A DNA stretch of 64,000 nt from DASZVP01 sp035546935 (GTDB lineage: Bacteria > Patescibacteriota > Saccharimonadia > Saccharimonadales > UBA4665), in NCBI GenBank assembly GCA_035546935.1, contig DASZVP010000002.1, forward strand, positions 620,001-684,000. Direction: 5' to 3'. Position 1 is the stretch's first letter; every line of letters begins with the position of its first letter. Both the position numbers and the translations under genes were made by a program. Shown here piece by piece: positions 1-8,296 of this stretch. The notes under the pieces were generated by a model. It made no database searches and was not told the origin of the DNA. It was given only the letters and a program-made list of their open reading frames with translations.

Positions 1-183
1 TGGCGTCTGGTGACCGGGTTGGACCGTAACAATGCCGAGATCTTTTGATTCGTCTTGTGTGAATCGGTAGACGTCACATTGGACGCCGGGGACTACCGCT
101 GTTGTTTCAACAAATTCAACCGGCTCCGGGATGCCCTCCAGCATAAAGTCGCGCAGGTGTTTAGGCGTTATCTTTTCGCTCAT
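1..183 (-). CDS. Partial conserved protein, possibly cupin-like (N-terminal 61 residues)
   Basis: The reading frame opens at an ATG at 183 and stays open to the left edge, so only the N-terminus is present. It reads MSEKITPKHLRDFMLEGIPE and continues with a segment (VYRFTQDESKDLGIVTVQPG) that resembles the entry strands of small cupin proteins, which is a weak resemblance. The start lies inside the 3' end of the NYN gene (23-nt overlap), so the two genes are probably co-transcribed. The function is unknown. Confidence 0.6.
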   Translation of the reverse strand, partial: MSEKITPKHLRDFMLEGIPEPVEFVETTAVVPGVQCDVYRFTQDESKDLGIVTVQPGHQTP

Positions 184-748
184 TGTTCCTCTTTTTGCGG
201 TCGTGATAGGCCAACTGCTTGCGTTGTTGATCGAGACGAACGATCTTGTTCTCGAAGGGCTTGAGCAAGCTGGAATATTGCCAGTTCGGTGTCAAAATGT
301 TGGCCAGCTTGCCCTTTTCTTCTAGGTATTCTACCAGACTGAAAAAGTCGCCGTCGCCGCTGACAATTAAGGCCTTCTGGTAATTAGGCAGCTCTTTCAT
401 GGCGTAGAGCACCAGATCGGCATCGATGTTGCCCTTTACTGCCGGTTTGTCATGGTCGTCTTTAGATTTGGCCGTTTCCTGCTTGGCTTCTTCCTCGTGC
501 GGAGAACTGACGTCCACGGTTGGCTTCAAAACCACCAGATAGCCAAGTTCGTGCATGTATTCATACAGTGACTCGTTGCCGCTCATATAGCCGATGAACA
601 TATAGGCTTGGGATACGCCGTATTTGCTGCGCAGCAGCTCCCGGAATTTGCGCCAGTCCATTTTCCACCCCATACGTTGCGTACCGAGGTTGAGGTTCTG
701 GCTGTCAATAAAGGCAAAATTATTGCCTGCCTTTTTACTTTGGGCCAT
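161..748 (-). CDS. NYN-domain (LabA/DUF88-like) nuclease family protein
   Basis: This 195-residue protein carries the marks of the NYN/PIN-like fold: FIDSQNL near residue 13 (Asp15), a central NIDADLVL around 107-114, and SGDGDF around 130-135. These acidic residues bind metal in PIN-type RNases, so the likely role is RNA cleavage in the cytoplasm, although many LabA-like proteins have no assigned substrate. A charged, low-complexity insertion (about residues 83-104) lies between the first and second motif, and the C-terminus is strongly basic (KKRNNERK), which fits nucleic-acid binding. The start was chosen at ATG 748. The gene overlaps the partial gene downstream. Family assignment is firm; the substrate is unknown. 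Confidence 0.85.
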   Translation of the reverse strand: MAQSKKAGNNFAFIDSQNLNLGTQRMGWKMDWRKFRELLRSKYGVSQAYMFIGYMSGNESLYEYMHELGYLVVLKPTVDVSSPHEEEAKQETAKSKDDHDKPAVKGNIDADLVLYAMKELPNYQKALIVSGDGDFFSLVEYLEEKGKLANILTPNWQYSSLLKPFENKIVRLDQQRKQLAYHDRKKRNNERKDNA

Positions 749-763
749 GGCCCTAGTCTACCA

Positions 764-1372
764 CTAGTTGACCGCGGTGCCACCAAAATCAAATTCCAGG
801 TTGGTCAATGTTGCGCTCGGTCCGCTCAAAGCATCGCTATCCAGCTGTATCTGCATGTTATAGCCCACAACCTGGTTGAGGCCCAGATGTGCGGCTGTTC
901 CGGTTAGGGGCACGCCGCCGCTGGCAGCTCCGTCCATCAGTGCCTGCAAGGTGAAACTTTGGCTGGTTCCGGCGCCAATCGGCTGCAAGATGACATGCAC
1001 TTTGCCTAAGTCGAGGTTGTTAGGATTGCTAAAACCGGAAGGCACGCTCAAATTAGCCGTCAATGCTATGGTACCGACATTTTTGAGATAGACAGGATAG
1101 CCGTTTGTCGGCATTGGCTGGCCTCCAGGCATTAAACCGCCGAAGAAGTAACCATCCAGGGAGTTGCTGAAGTTTGTGCCGTCGGCGCTCACCAGCAAAC
1201 TGGCAAGACTTGTTTCAATAGTGTTACCTTTGAGGGTCGCCAGGTGGCTGATCAGCAGACCGTAAGCTATGCCGCCGGTGCCAACGAGAATTAGAGCAAT
1301 GGCCAGCAATCCCCGGCCCCAACCCCAGCGCCCAAGGTTCCATGAATTATTACGTGATTTGCGGCTACGCAT
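764..1372 (-). CDS. Secreted or membrane-anchored TasA/camelysin-like protein (tentative)
   Basis: This 202-residue protein has a basic N-terminus, one hydrophobic segment (about residues 22-42) and an exported beta-rich remainder. The sequence after the membrane segment (NTIETSLASLLVS, then YPVYLKNVGTIALTANLSV) resembles SipW-dependent camelysin/TasA proteins, where a strand pattern follows a short signal and a line about structural protein context appears. That resemblance is by eye and not decisive. An AAGGAG Shine-Dalgarno lies 5 nt before the ATG. It could be a surface or pilus-like matrix component, or simply an uncharacterised exported protein. A short imperfect hairpin with G-U pairs lies in its leader (about 1420-1440). 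Confidence 0.6.
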   Translation of the reverse strand: MRSRKSRNNSWNLGRWGWGRGLLAIALILVGTGGIAYGLLISHLATLKGNTIETSLASLLVSADGTNFSNSLDGYFFGGLMPGGQPMPTNGYPVYLKNVGTIALTANLSVPSGFSNPNNLDLGKVHVILQPIGAGTSQSFTLQALMDGAASGGVPLTGTAAHLGLNQVVGYNMQIQLDSDALSGPSATLTNLEFDFGGTAVN

Positions 1373-1477
1373 GTGAACTCCTTGTTTAGTGGGTTCAGAA
1401 TGCGCCCAAGGCCAGCCGCGGTCAATTAAATCAACCGGGTTTGTGCTGAAAATTAATTTAAATTTAAGCTTACAAGA

Positions 1478-1897
1478 TTATGGATGCAGCCAGCCGACCA
1501 ACAGGCCGACAGCCAAATAGGACAGCAAACGATTGCCGATAGTGATGTAAATCAGCTGGCGAGATTTTTGCTCCAAAACACCGTGCACCACGACTGTTGT
1601 GGCCGAAAAACCGATCCACAGAAGCAAGGCCGCATCAATGCTGGAAACTAGCCATGAATACTGGAAGAAAGCGTGAAACAGGAAGCTAAAATAAGCGACC
1701 ATAAAGCTAACTAACAGGGCCACGACTGCCACCAAAGGCATAACAGTCACACGGTCTTTTTCAAACCTTTTCTTATCAACCTTTGCAGACTTCATCCAGG
1801 CGGCTTCCAGCAGCCATGGCGAATAATAAATCGCGCCGATTAACATTGTGGCAACCGCTCCAAGTATTACACCCCACCAGTTAATGTCGACATTCAT
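1478..1897 (-). CDS. DUF1761 family membrane protein
   Basis: This 139-residue integral membrane protein has four predicted helices and opens with NWWGVILGAVATMLIGAIYYSP, the typical N-terminus of DUF1761 proteins (WxxxxxxxxxxxxxGxxWYSP). The molecular function of this family is not known. The start at 1897 is supported by a consensus AAGGAGG Shine-Dalgarno 7 nt upstream. It follows glyS on the same strand after about 50 nt and could be co-transcribed with it. Confidence 0.8.
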   Translation of the reverse strand: MNVDINWWGVILGAVATMLIGAIYYSPWLLEAAWMKSAKVDKKRFEKDRVTVMPLVAVVALLVSFMVAYFSFLFHAFFQYSWLVSSIDAALLLWIGFSATTVVVHGVLEQKSRQLIYITIGNRLLSYLAVGLLVGWLHP

Positions 1898-1950
1898 CTA
1901 ACGCACCTCCTTAGTGATACCGGCAGTATGCACCGGCTGGGCGGCTTTGT

Positions 1951-3255
1951 CTAGTTAAGGCTGCTGATGAGATCGTCGATATTGACGCGCTGCTGTTCGG
2001 TTGTGTCGCGGTCGCGCACAGTGACTGTGCTATCTTCGAGGGTTTGAAAATCAATGACGATGCAATGCGGTGTACCGATTTCGTCCTGGCGGCGGTAGCG
2101 CTTCCCGATGTTGCCATTGTCGTCCCACATGACTTCGCCTTGGATGTCTTTTTGCAATTGCTTGTAGACTTCGCGCGCTTTGTCGACCAGTTCGGGCTTG
2201 TTCTTTAAGAGCGGGCTGATCGCGGCTTTAATGGGCGCCAGATGCTTGGGCAGCTTCAGCACAATGCGCTTTTCCCCGCCCACTTCATCTTCAGTGTAAG
2301 AGTTCGACAGCACCGCCATGACGTGGCGATCGACACCAAAGGTCGGCTCAATAACATGCGGTATAAATGGAGCACTGCCGTCTTTCGGGCGGTATTCCAG
2401 ATTCTTGCCCGATTTTTCGTGATGGTTTTTCAGGTCAAAATCGGTGCGGTAAGCCAGACCGGCAATTTCGTCGAAGCCGAGGCTTGGAAAGTCGTAATAA
2501 AAATCGATAGTGCGTTTACTATAGTGCGCGCGGTCTTCTTCGGGCACTTCGACTTCTTTAATTCTTGCCTTGTCCAGGCCAAGTTTGCTGAACCAGTCCA
2601 GCATGTCGCCGCGCCATTTTTCAAAGTTCTTTTCCCATTCGGCGGGGTTAATGAACCATTCGAATTCCATAATTTCGAATTCGCGGGCGCGGAAAATAAA
2701 ATCACGCGGACTGATTTCGTTGCGGAAAGTTCGGCCGACTTGCGCCAAACCAAACGGCAGGTCCGGATAAAAGCTGTCCAGAACATTTTTGTAATTGGTG
2801 AACATGCCTTGAGCGGTTTCGGGGCGCAAGTAGCTAACTGAGTTTTCGTCTTCCAAAGGTCCGATGTTGGTTTTGAACATTAAATTAAACTGTCGCGCTT
2901 CGCCAAAAGTATTTTCCTTGCCGCAGTTCGGGCACTTGCTGGTGTCGATTTTATCTTCACGGAAACGTTGGTGGCAGTTACTGCATTCGACGAGCGGATC
3001 AGTGAAAGTGTCGACGTGACCACTGGCCCGCCAGACATTGGGGTTCATCAAAATTGCCGTATCGATCAGGAAAGTGTCGTCCCAGCCGTCGACAAAGTAT
3101 TTCATCCACTCGTTAACAATATTGCGCTTTAGAACAGCGCCGAGCGGGCCGTAGTCCCATGTACCGGCGAGGCCGCCATAAATTTCACTGCCCTGGTAAA
3201 TAAACCCGCGGCGCTTGGCCAGGCTGACAATGTCTTCAAGTTTGGTGTCGCTCAT
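1951..3255 (-). CDS. glyS: Glycyl-tRNA synthetase, single-chain class II type
   Basis: This 434-residue cytoplasmic enzyme charges tRNA-Gly with glycine using ATP. It is the homodimeric (archaeal/eukaryotic/Firmicute-like) form, not the alpha2beta2 GlyQS type: it begins with LAKRRGFIYQGSEIYGGLAG, has a four-cysteine zinc site (C91, C94, C108, C111), motif 2 around FRNEISPRDFIFRAREFEIMEFE, and a C-terminal anticodon-binding domain starting near APIKAAISPL. Its length is close to the short bacterial form. Upstream lie recO and the degenerate two-component pair on the same strand, 9 nt from recO, so it is probably the distal part of that operon. Confidence 0.96.
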   Translation of the reverse strand: MSDTKLEDIVSLAKRRGFIYQGSEIYGGLAGTWDYGPLGAVLKRNIVNEWMKYFVDGWDDTFLIDTAILMNPNVWRASGHVDTFTDPLVECSNCHQRFREDKIDTSKCPNCGKENTFGEARQFNLMFKTNIGPLEDENSVSYLRPETAQGMFTNYKNVLDSFYPDLPFGLAQVGRTFRNEISPRDFIFRAREFEIMEFEWFINPAEWEKNFEKWRGDMLDWFSKLGLDKARIKEVEVPEEDRAHYSKRTIDFYYDFPSLGFDEIAGLAYRTDFDLKNHHEKSGKNLEYRPKDGSAPFIPHVIEPTFGVDRHVMAVLSNSYTEDEVGGEKRIVLKLPKHLAPIKAAISPLLKNKPELVDKAREVYKQLQKDIQGEVMWDDNGNIGKRYRRQDEIGTPHCIVIDFQTLEDSTVTVRDRDTTEQQRVNIDDLISSLN

Positions 3256-3264
3256 GTAGAGCGA

Positions 3265-3957
3265 TTATATCTGAATCTGAGTAGTTCTCATAGTTTGGAC
3301 GAGTGGGCTGACGTTCTTCAATAGCGGACCTAAGCCAGCTATCTGGTTGAGCGCGCTCGGTGGCGTTTCCGAAAATAGCAGGCGCAGCAGTTTGATGTGG
3401 TCGGCAGCAAACTGGCCAGGCGGCGTATCTGCGAAGCACATGGCATCGAAGTCGAAGGTGTATTTTTGATCGGCGGCCAGTTTGCTGCCCGCGGCGTCAG
3501 TGACCAGGTTTGGTGTGTGTCCAGACAGTCTCAGTAGCTGTGCACTAAACCACAGTCTGATCAGGTCCAAATCAACTGTCGAGTCATCAAGAGCTGTAAA
3601 GCATTGCTCCAACAGGTCAAAATATTCAGCCCCTGGCTGGTCTTCGGTGGCGCGGTTCAAATCACGGATCAGATCATAGCCCAACTGGACGCGGCTCAGG
3701 TCCTGGACGATTTTGCCGTAATGCTTGATCAGCCGCGTGCTCATTAGCGTACCCATATCGCCCCTACCCGCCAGAAATGTAATTTGGCTAACGCTGAACA
3801 ACTCAATGCCGCCGGCCAGTTTGGACTTAACTTTACGCACACCTTTGGCCATTAAGCGCAGCTTGCCATGATCGGGCGTTAAGAGCGTGATTATCCGATC
3901 GGCTTCGCCATAATCGGTTCGGCTAAGGACAATCCCTTGAGTTAAGAGTGGTTTCAC
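3265..3957 (-). CDS. recO: DNA repair protein RecO
   Basis: This 230-residue protein has the RecO layout: an N-terminal OB-fold that starts with the diagnostic TQGIVLSRTDYGEADRIITLLTP, followed by a helical domain. RecO loads RecA onto SSB-coated DNA with RecR in the RecF pathway. The zinc-finger cysteines found in many RecO proteins are mostly missing here (only isolated cysteines such as those in EQCF and AMCF). The start ATG overlaps the stop of the upstream receiver gene by 4 nt (ATGA), indicating translational coupling with the degenerate two-component genes. Confidence 0.92.
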   Translation of the reverse strand: MKPLLTQGIVLSRTDYGEADRIITLLTPDHGKLRLMAKGVRKVKSKLAGGIELFSVSQITFLAGRGDMGTLMSTRLIKHYGKIVQDLSRVQLGYDLIRDLNRATEDQPGAEYFDLLEQCFTALDDSTVDLDLIRLWFSAQLLRLSGHTPNLVTDAAGSKLAADQKYTFDFDAMCFADTPPGQFAADHIKLLRLLFSETPPSALNQIAGLGPLLKNVSPLVQTMRTTQIQI

Positions 3958-4340
3958 ACTGTCAGCGTAGCAAATTCCTGGACGTTTGCCAGCAGCTCGC
4001 TCAAGTTAGTAACCGGCTTGTACAGATAGCCGACCACGCCCAGCTCGTTATTTAACAGAGACCAGTTGGCCGTAAATTCACCCGGCGGTACTTGGCTATG
4101 AATTAGTACTGGCACATTTTGCCAATCATCGTAGGAACGAAATTCATACAAAAACTCGATGCCGGAATGTCCGACCAACTGCACTTCTAAAACCACCAGG
4201 TCTGGTTTTTGCCCATCGGCTAAATTAACCGCGTCCTGGGCGCTGGCACAAGCCACCACGTGGTGACCGGCGTGGTGCAGCGCGGCAGCGTAAGTCTCGG
4301 CCAGCACATGGTCGGGTTCGATCAGTAGGATATGCGGCAT
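3954..4340 (-). CDS. Pseudo-receiver protein (response-regulator fold, phospho-Asp replaced by Glu52)
   Basis: This 128-residue single-domain protein has the CheY/REC pattern: HILLIEPDHVLAETYAAAL with acidic residues E8 and D10, then PDLVVLEVQL where the phospho-acceptor Asp is expected, a Ser at VLIHS and the conserved Lys in GYLYKPV. At the phosphorylation position the codon is GAA (Glu52), not Asp. Glu at this site often mimics the phosphorylated state, so the protein may be locked on or act as a scaffold; this is an inference. It sits between a kinase-like gene (2 nt upstream) and recO (4-nt overlap), in the same operon. Confidence 0.88.
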   Translation of the reverse strand: MPHILLIEPDHVLAETYAAALHHAGHHVVACASAQDAVNLADGQKPDLVVLEVQLVGHSGIEFLYEFRSYDDWQNVPVLIHSQVPPGEFTANWSLLNNELGVVGYLYKPVTNLSELLANVQEFATLTV

Positions 4341-4342
4341 GA

Positions 4343-5059
4343 CTACACCAGCTGGAGTTGATTAGTTGGCTGCAAAACTGCTCCCAAGCCATACAAACGG
4401 CGATGCCGCGAAGCGTGCAATTTGAGCTGCATGGACTGCAGAATTGTGTCGGCCACGAAGATGCCTGCTCCGCTAGTATGTGTCAGCTTGATCAACGGCT
4501 GGCGGCTAGCGGCTTGCAGTTTGCGGCCCTCGGCCAGAGTGTGACTAGTCAGCTGTGGTTGATCGGCGTACAGCCCAGCCACAATGCCATAACGGCAGCG
4601 GTGCGTAGCTAGTTGCAGCTTGAGCTGCGGTTGCTGACTGCCGCCAGCCGCCGGCAGCGCCTCAATGAGGGCGGCCCCCAAACTCACTAAAGCCGCTTCC
4701 AGCCCCTGTTTGTGGGCCATTACCGGGCCAAATTTTCCGGCAATGTTGAGCTCCAGGCTGACCCCGTAACTTTTAGCCAATGAGTCCAGCCGCTGCCCGG
4801 CATCATACAAAACCGAGGACACCGAAACAGGCTCCATCAGCAGTTGCTGCGGCTCCAGATTCAGGCGGACGCCAAGTGCGTAGTTATCTAGCAAGCGCAG
4901 CGCCATGTCGGCGGTAGTTTGAATCTGTCGCAGATCCGTTTGGCCGGTTAACAAGCCCTGCTCGGCCTGAGCAGCGATTTGTAACAGAGGTAATTTGAGC
5001 TCTTCGGCCACACTCAAGAGAAGTTGTTGTGATAATAGAGGCGCTGGGCGGCCGGCCAT
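4343..5059 (-). CDS. Degenerate histidine-kinase-like protein lacking the phospho-acceptor His
   Basis: This 238-residue soluble protein aligns with the HisKA-HATPase core of sensor kinases but has no sensor or membrane part. The dimerisation-helix signature that normally reads VSHELRTPL is VAEELKLPL here (residues 17-25), so the catalytic His is Glu19. The C-terminal part ends with GAGIFVADTILQSMQLKL and YGLGAVLQ, typical of the ATPase G2 region, but the N-box is not obvious. It is adjacent to a pseudo-receiver with a matching Asp-to-Glu change. The pair probably signals, if at all, through protein-protein contact. Its start at 5059 follows a 71-nt gap. Confidence 0.8.
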   Translation of the reverse strand: MAGRPAPLLSQQLLLSVAEELKLPLLQIAAQAEQGLLTGQTDLRQIQTTADMALRLLDNYALGVRLNLEPQQLLMEPVSVSSVLYDAGQRLDSLAKSYGVSLELNIAGKFGPVMAHKQGLEAALVSLGAALIEALPAAGGSQQPQLKLQLATHRCRYGIVAGLYADQPQLTSHTLAEGRKLQAASRQPLIKLTHTSGAGIFVADTILQSMQLKLHASRHRRLYGLGAVLQPTNQLQLV

Positions 5060-5130
5060 AGTGTTTGTTCAAACCCTCACTTAGCTACTCTCAAGTATAG
5101 CACCCGCAAGCAATTGCCAGTTCGCCGGCC

Positions 5131-5802
5131 TTATGGCGAGAAAGTCAGGTTGGGCAAAATATTATTGTTGAAGTCACTCAAATATTGATTACCGTCAGTC
5201 CAGATTTCCAGAGTAGAACCACGCAATGGCAAGATCACCATTGTTCCCGTCTGCTGGTTTGGCAAGCTGCCCGTAACCTGGACACCAACGACTTTTGGTA
5301 GTTTCGGCAAGGCATAAGCCACCACTGTTGGCGGCGTTTGGCCACCACTCTGAGAGACGCTCTGCACTGTTTGATCATAAGGCTGATCAATTAACTGAAT
5401 TTGTAAGGCAAAGGCCGAGTTCGAGTCAGATATGCTGGGCACGACGTCGGGGTTAAAGTAGGCGGCAAAAGTTGCACCGCTGCCACCGCTACCCGTAGTG
5501 TCGACATAGCCGCTCCAGGTTTTGGGATATTGAACAATGATACTGCCATCAGCCTCTGGTCCCTGGTAAGTCTTCAGCGGGTTTTTGGCAGCTTCAGCAA
5601 AGCTCGCAGTGTCAGCTCTGGTCTGCTGCTGCTTGGCAAGACCTACGGCTACAGCAATTTTGCTGTCAACATCGTTTTTGTAAGATTGACGGCTGGAAAA
5701 AGCCCAGCCACCGAAGGCCAGAGCGGCGATCAATAATAACACCGTAAAAACCAGCAAAAGCCCGGTCACGCCTACAGTGCCATTTTGGTTGTGTTTGATC
5801 AT
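5131..5802 (-). CDS. Membrane-anchored conserved protein of unknown function
   Basis: This 223-residue protein has a short cytoplasmic tail (MIKHNQNGTVGVTG), one long hydrophobic helix (about residues 13-35), then an extracytoplasmic helix rich in Gln/Ala and a beta domain beginning at about residue 85 (IIVQYPKTWSGYVDT), reminiscent of PsbP-like folds. Similar anchored proteins are common in CPR genomes. No catalytic motif is seen and no function is assigned. It lies alone between the methyltransferase and the kinase-like gene, on the same strand. Confidence 0.75.
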   Translation of the reverse strand: MIKHNQNGTVGVTGLLLVFTVLLLIAALAFGGWAFSSRQSYKNDVDSKIAVAVGLAKQQQTRADTASFAEAAKNPLKTYQGPEADGSIIVQYPKTWSGYVDTTGSGGSGATFAAYFNPDVVPSISDSNSAFALQIQLIDQPYDQTVQSVSQSGGQTPPTVVAYALPKLPKVVGVQVTGSLPNQQTGTMVILPLRGSTLEIWTDGNQYLSDFNNNILPNLTFSP

Positions 5803-5847
5803 AACTTTGATAATACCATAAGCATTGCGAGCTAGTCGACCCCTGTT

Positions 5848-6333
5848 TTAGCGGTAGTCGTAGCGAAAGACGCCCTGTTGCTCGCTTGCTATCCGGCGAC
5901 CCGGCACCTTAAACGCAAAGCTCACCAACTTGACCGGTTTGTGCGGATATTGCACAATTTTTTTATCCAGTTTTTTCATATATTTTGGCAATAAAAATGT
6001 AAAAATAACCGCCGCCTCCGGCCAGTCGGCACGCCAGAAATCACCCCATATAACTCGGACATTTTTACGGTATTTGCGGGTTCGCAACCAGGCCACTAGG
6101 GCCATCACTGGATTGAGCTCATAACCAACGGCCTTGGCACCCTTCTGGGCGGCAGCGAGCAGCACCCTGCCGTCACCGCAACCAAGTTCCAGAAGTGTTT
6201 CGCCCGTCTGTAAGTCGGCCAATGCCATGGCCGACCGCACCTGGGGCTTAAGTGTCGGCAAATAAGGCGCACCGAACAGCAGCACACCGGCAAAACAAGC
6301 CAGCAGCCCTAAAATAACTATCCACCAGATCAT
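5848..6333 (-). CDS. Membrane-anchored SAM-dependent methyltransferase
   Basis: This 161-residue protein starts with a transmembrane helix (about residues 2-24) and is followed by a class I methyltransferase core: LLELGCGDGRVLLAAAQKG (motif I, SAM-binding) and AVGYELNPVM (motif II with its acidic residue). It lacks a large substrate domain, being about the minimal length. The substrate is unknown. The start overlaps the xseB stop by 4 nt, so it is translationally coupled to the exonuclease VII genes. Confidence 0.85.
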   Translation of the reverse strand: MIWWIVILGLLACFAGVLLFGAPYLPTLKPQVRSAMALADLQTGETLLELGCGDGRVLLAAAQKGAKAVGYELNPVMALVAWLRTRKYRKNVRVIWGDFWRADWPEAAVIFTFLLPKYMKKLDKKIVQYPHKPVKLVSFAFKVPGRRIASEQQGVFRYDYR

Positions 6334-6530
6334 TCCGGTCGCTTTGGCGTCAGCTTTTTAACCGTGTTTTCGGCCGTTTTCAGATAGGTTTCGAGCTGTT
6401 TAACCAGCTTCAGCCCACGTTCATAAGCCGGCACGGCTTCGTCAATCGTCAGTTCACCACTCTGCAACCTGTCGAGCAGCTCATCCAGCTCAGCGCTGAG
6501 CTCTCGGTAGTCGGGTTGTTTGGCAGACAT
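6330..6530 (-). CDS. xseB: Exodeoxyribonuclease VII small subunit
   Basis: This 66-residue helical protein matches XseB: YRELSAELDELLDRLQSGELTIDEAVPAYERGLKLVKQLETYL contains the family pattern of two antiparallel helices joined by GE(L)-(S/T)IDEA. Several XseB copies bind one XseA to form exonuclease VII, which degrades single-stranded DNA in both directions. The partner xseA lies 640 nt upstream, separated by an uncharacterised gene. Confidence 0.93.
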   Translation of the reverse strand: MSAKQPDYRELSAELDELLDRLQSGELTIDEAVPAYERGLKLVKQLETYLKTAENTVKKLTPKRPE

Positions 6531-6532
6531 AA

Positions 6533-7153
6533 CTATATACTAGCAGTTCTGGCGGGGAGTGGGCGCAAACCGCCGTCTAGAAAAACATTTGTAAATGAGA
6601 AAAATGTGTCATCAAGCCTGGCCAACCTGACAGCTTCAATTAGGCATTTTTTCGCATAGGCCCGGTACTTTGCCTCACCGCCTTGAAGCTCATCTGCCTC
6701 CCGGGGCGGTTCATACCCAAAACGGGCATGTTTGTTTTCGCCTACTGACAAAGCCTGCAGTAAGGTAAATCTGCCAAGCGCATGATGAGATGGTTTGGCC
6801 TCCTCACTACTGCCGATCAGCTGCAGGCCGACGTCCACCACATCGTAGCCGAAAAAAGCTCCCAGCTGCTTGCGAACCTGCTCGCTGACCCGCGCCGTCA
6901 AGTTCAGACTGACCGTAAAATCACCCAGCGGCGTCTTCAAATCGTTAAGGTCTTTGGAGCGACAAACTAGCGGCCCGTGTTGCCATGCAATTGGCGACCC
7001 TAACAGCGTATGAGCCAGCATATATTCTGCTGCCGGCCCCAGCCTCAGAACGTCGTCGATGAGGCGCGTATTAAACGGATCGTCGACCCCTACTTGGGCG
7101 TGGCGGGACAAAACGATCTGCTCTAGTATCTCTGGGGTGTCCGGGTTGGCCAT
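6533..7153 (-). CDS. Uncharacterised conserved protein inserted between xseA and xseB
   Basis: This 206-residue protein is soluble with no signal peptide or membrane helix. I do not recognise its family. It contains two short ordered-looking regions, PLGDFTVSLNLTARVSEQVRKQLG and a C-terminal helix EAKYRAYAKKCLIEAVRLARLDDTFFS. It sits between xseA (18 nt) and xseB (2 nt) on the same strand, which suggests co-expression with exonuclease VII, but that alone does not assign a function. Confidence 0.75.
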   Translation of the reverse strand: MANPDTPEILEQIVLSRHAQVGVDDPFNTRLIDDVLRLGPAAEYMLAHTLLGSPIAWQHGPLVCRSKDLNDLKTPLGDFTVSLNLTARVSEQVRKQLGAFFGYDVVDVGLQLIGSSEEAKPSHHALGRFTLLQALSVGENKHARFGYEPPREADELQGGEAKYRAYAKKCLIEAVRLARLDDTFFSFTNVFLDGGLRPLPARTASI

Positions 7154-7171
7154 ATTCTGGCCTTAACTATA

Positions 7172-8296
7172 CTACTTGCCAGATTTGATGCTAGTTATGC
7201 TTGCCGCGGCGGAGCCGTCACTTAACTGCAGCTGGATGGCTTGCTGGAGTTTTAGTTGTTTCACCGATGTTATCAGTTGTTTTTCGTCCCGAATGATGGC
7301 ATAGCCGCGTTGGAGGGCCGTGTTTGGGTTGTAGGCTTCCAAAAGCTGCGTTTTCAGCTTCAACTGGCTGCTGGCGTCAACAAATAGCTGCTGGACGGCC
7401 GCTATAAGCCGTTCACGAGCCTGCTCGACGCTTGCCCGCTGATCTTTAACGAGTTGTTGCAGTGCATAAGCCAACTGCCGCTTATTGTCTTGTAAGACCG
7501 CCAGCTCATGCTGCCGGTCAGGCGTCAATAGCTCGGCCGCATTGCTGGGCGTGCTGGCCCGGACGTCGGCCGCCAGCTCGGCCAAGCTGAGATCTACTTC
7601 GTGACCAATCGCTACCAGCGTCGGCACGCGGCTGGCGGCCACGGCCCGCGTGACGGCTTCGGTGCTGAATGCCGCCAGGTCTTCGGCCGAGCCGCCACCG
7701 CGAATTAGCACCAGCACCTCTGGCGGTTCGGCCTGGGCGTTGAATTGCTCAATGGCGGCCACGAGCTGCGCTGGGGCGGCTTCGCCCTGCACTTGTGTAT
7801 CGATCAGTTCCACCATAGCGCCGCCCCAGCGCGCCTTCAAAACCTTGATAAAGTCGGCGAAAGCCGCCGATTCGGCAGATGTAATCAGGCCAATGCGGGC
7901 CGGCGGGTACGGCAACGGCCGTTTGCGGGCCGGATCAAACAAGCCCTCAGCCTCCAACTTCGTCTGTAACAAGGCCGCAGCCTTTTTTATTGAGCCCTCG
8001 CCAGCTGGCCGCAGTGACAGAATGTTAAGACTAAAACCGTACAGCTGGTGCAGCCGCGGCGTGGCGCGAACTTGCAACAGCATGCCGTCTTCCAGCGGTC
8101 CGGGCAGCTGATAAACGGTGCCAAAACACTTCACACTGGAGGTTTCATCTTTCAGATCAAAATAAACCCAACGGTTTTTGCTGACCCGAAAATTGGCCAG
8201 CTCGCCGGTGACAACCACACTCGGATAAGCAAATTCCAGCGTCTGGTTGAGCAGCGCTACAAATTCGCTGACACTCAGCTCCAGCGGCTCAGTCAT
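7172..8296 (-). CDS. xseA: Exodeoxyribonuclease VII large subunit
   Basis: This 374-residue cytoplasmic nuclease has an N-terminal OB-fold (SVSEFVALLNQTLEFAYPSVVVTGELANFR), followed by the catalytic domain with ARIGLITSAESAAFADFI, VLIRGGGSAEDLAAF and VPTLVAIGHEVDLSLAELAADVRASTPSNAAEL, all classical XseA motifs, and a C-terminal coiled region that binds XseB. It degrades single-stranded DNA in repair. At 374 residues it is shorter than the 400-450 typical of free-living bacteria, mainly in the coiled C-terminus. The start overlaps the upstream membrane protein stop by 8 nt. Confidence 0.95.
   Translation of the reverse strand: MTEPLELSVSEFVALLNQTLEFAYPSVVVTGELANFRVSKNRWVYFDLKDETSSVKCFGTVYQLPGPLEDGMLLQVRATPRLHQLYGFSLNILSLRPAGEGSIKKAAALLQTKLEAEGLFDPARKRPLPYPPARIGLITSAESAAFADFIKVLKARWGGAMVELIDTQVQGEAAPAQLVAAIEQFNAQAEPPEVLVLIRGGGSAEDLAAFSTEAVTRAVAASRVPTLVAIGHEVDLSLAELAADVRASTPSNAAELLTPDRQHELAVLQDNKRQLAYALQQLVKDQRASVEQARERLIAAVQQLFVDASSQLKLKTQLLEAYNPNTALQRGYAIIRDEKQLITSVKQLKLQQAIQLQLSDGSAAASITSIKSGK

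Noticed and set aside
2242..2841. Antisense frame of 199 codons inside glyS
   Set aside because: It is a shadow of the glyS reading frame with no start signal and no protein-like composition.
6531..6546. Sixth copy of the double palindrome (ACTATATACTAG)
   Set aside because: It holds a single, different palindrome with only 8 matching bases and lies at a gene junction; it is not one of the five.
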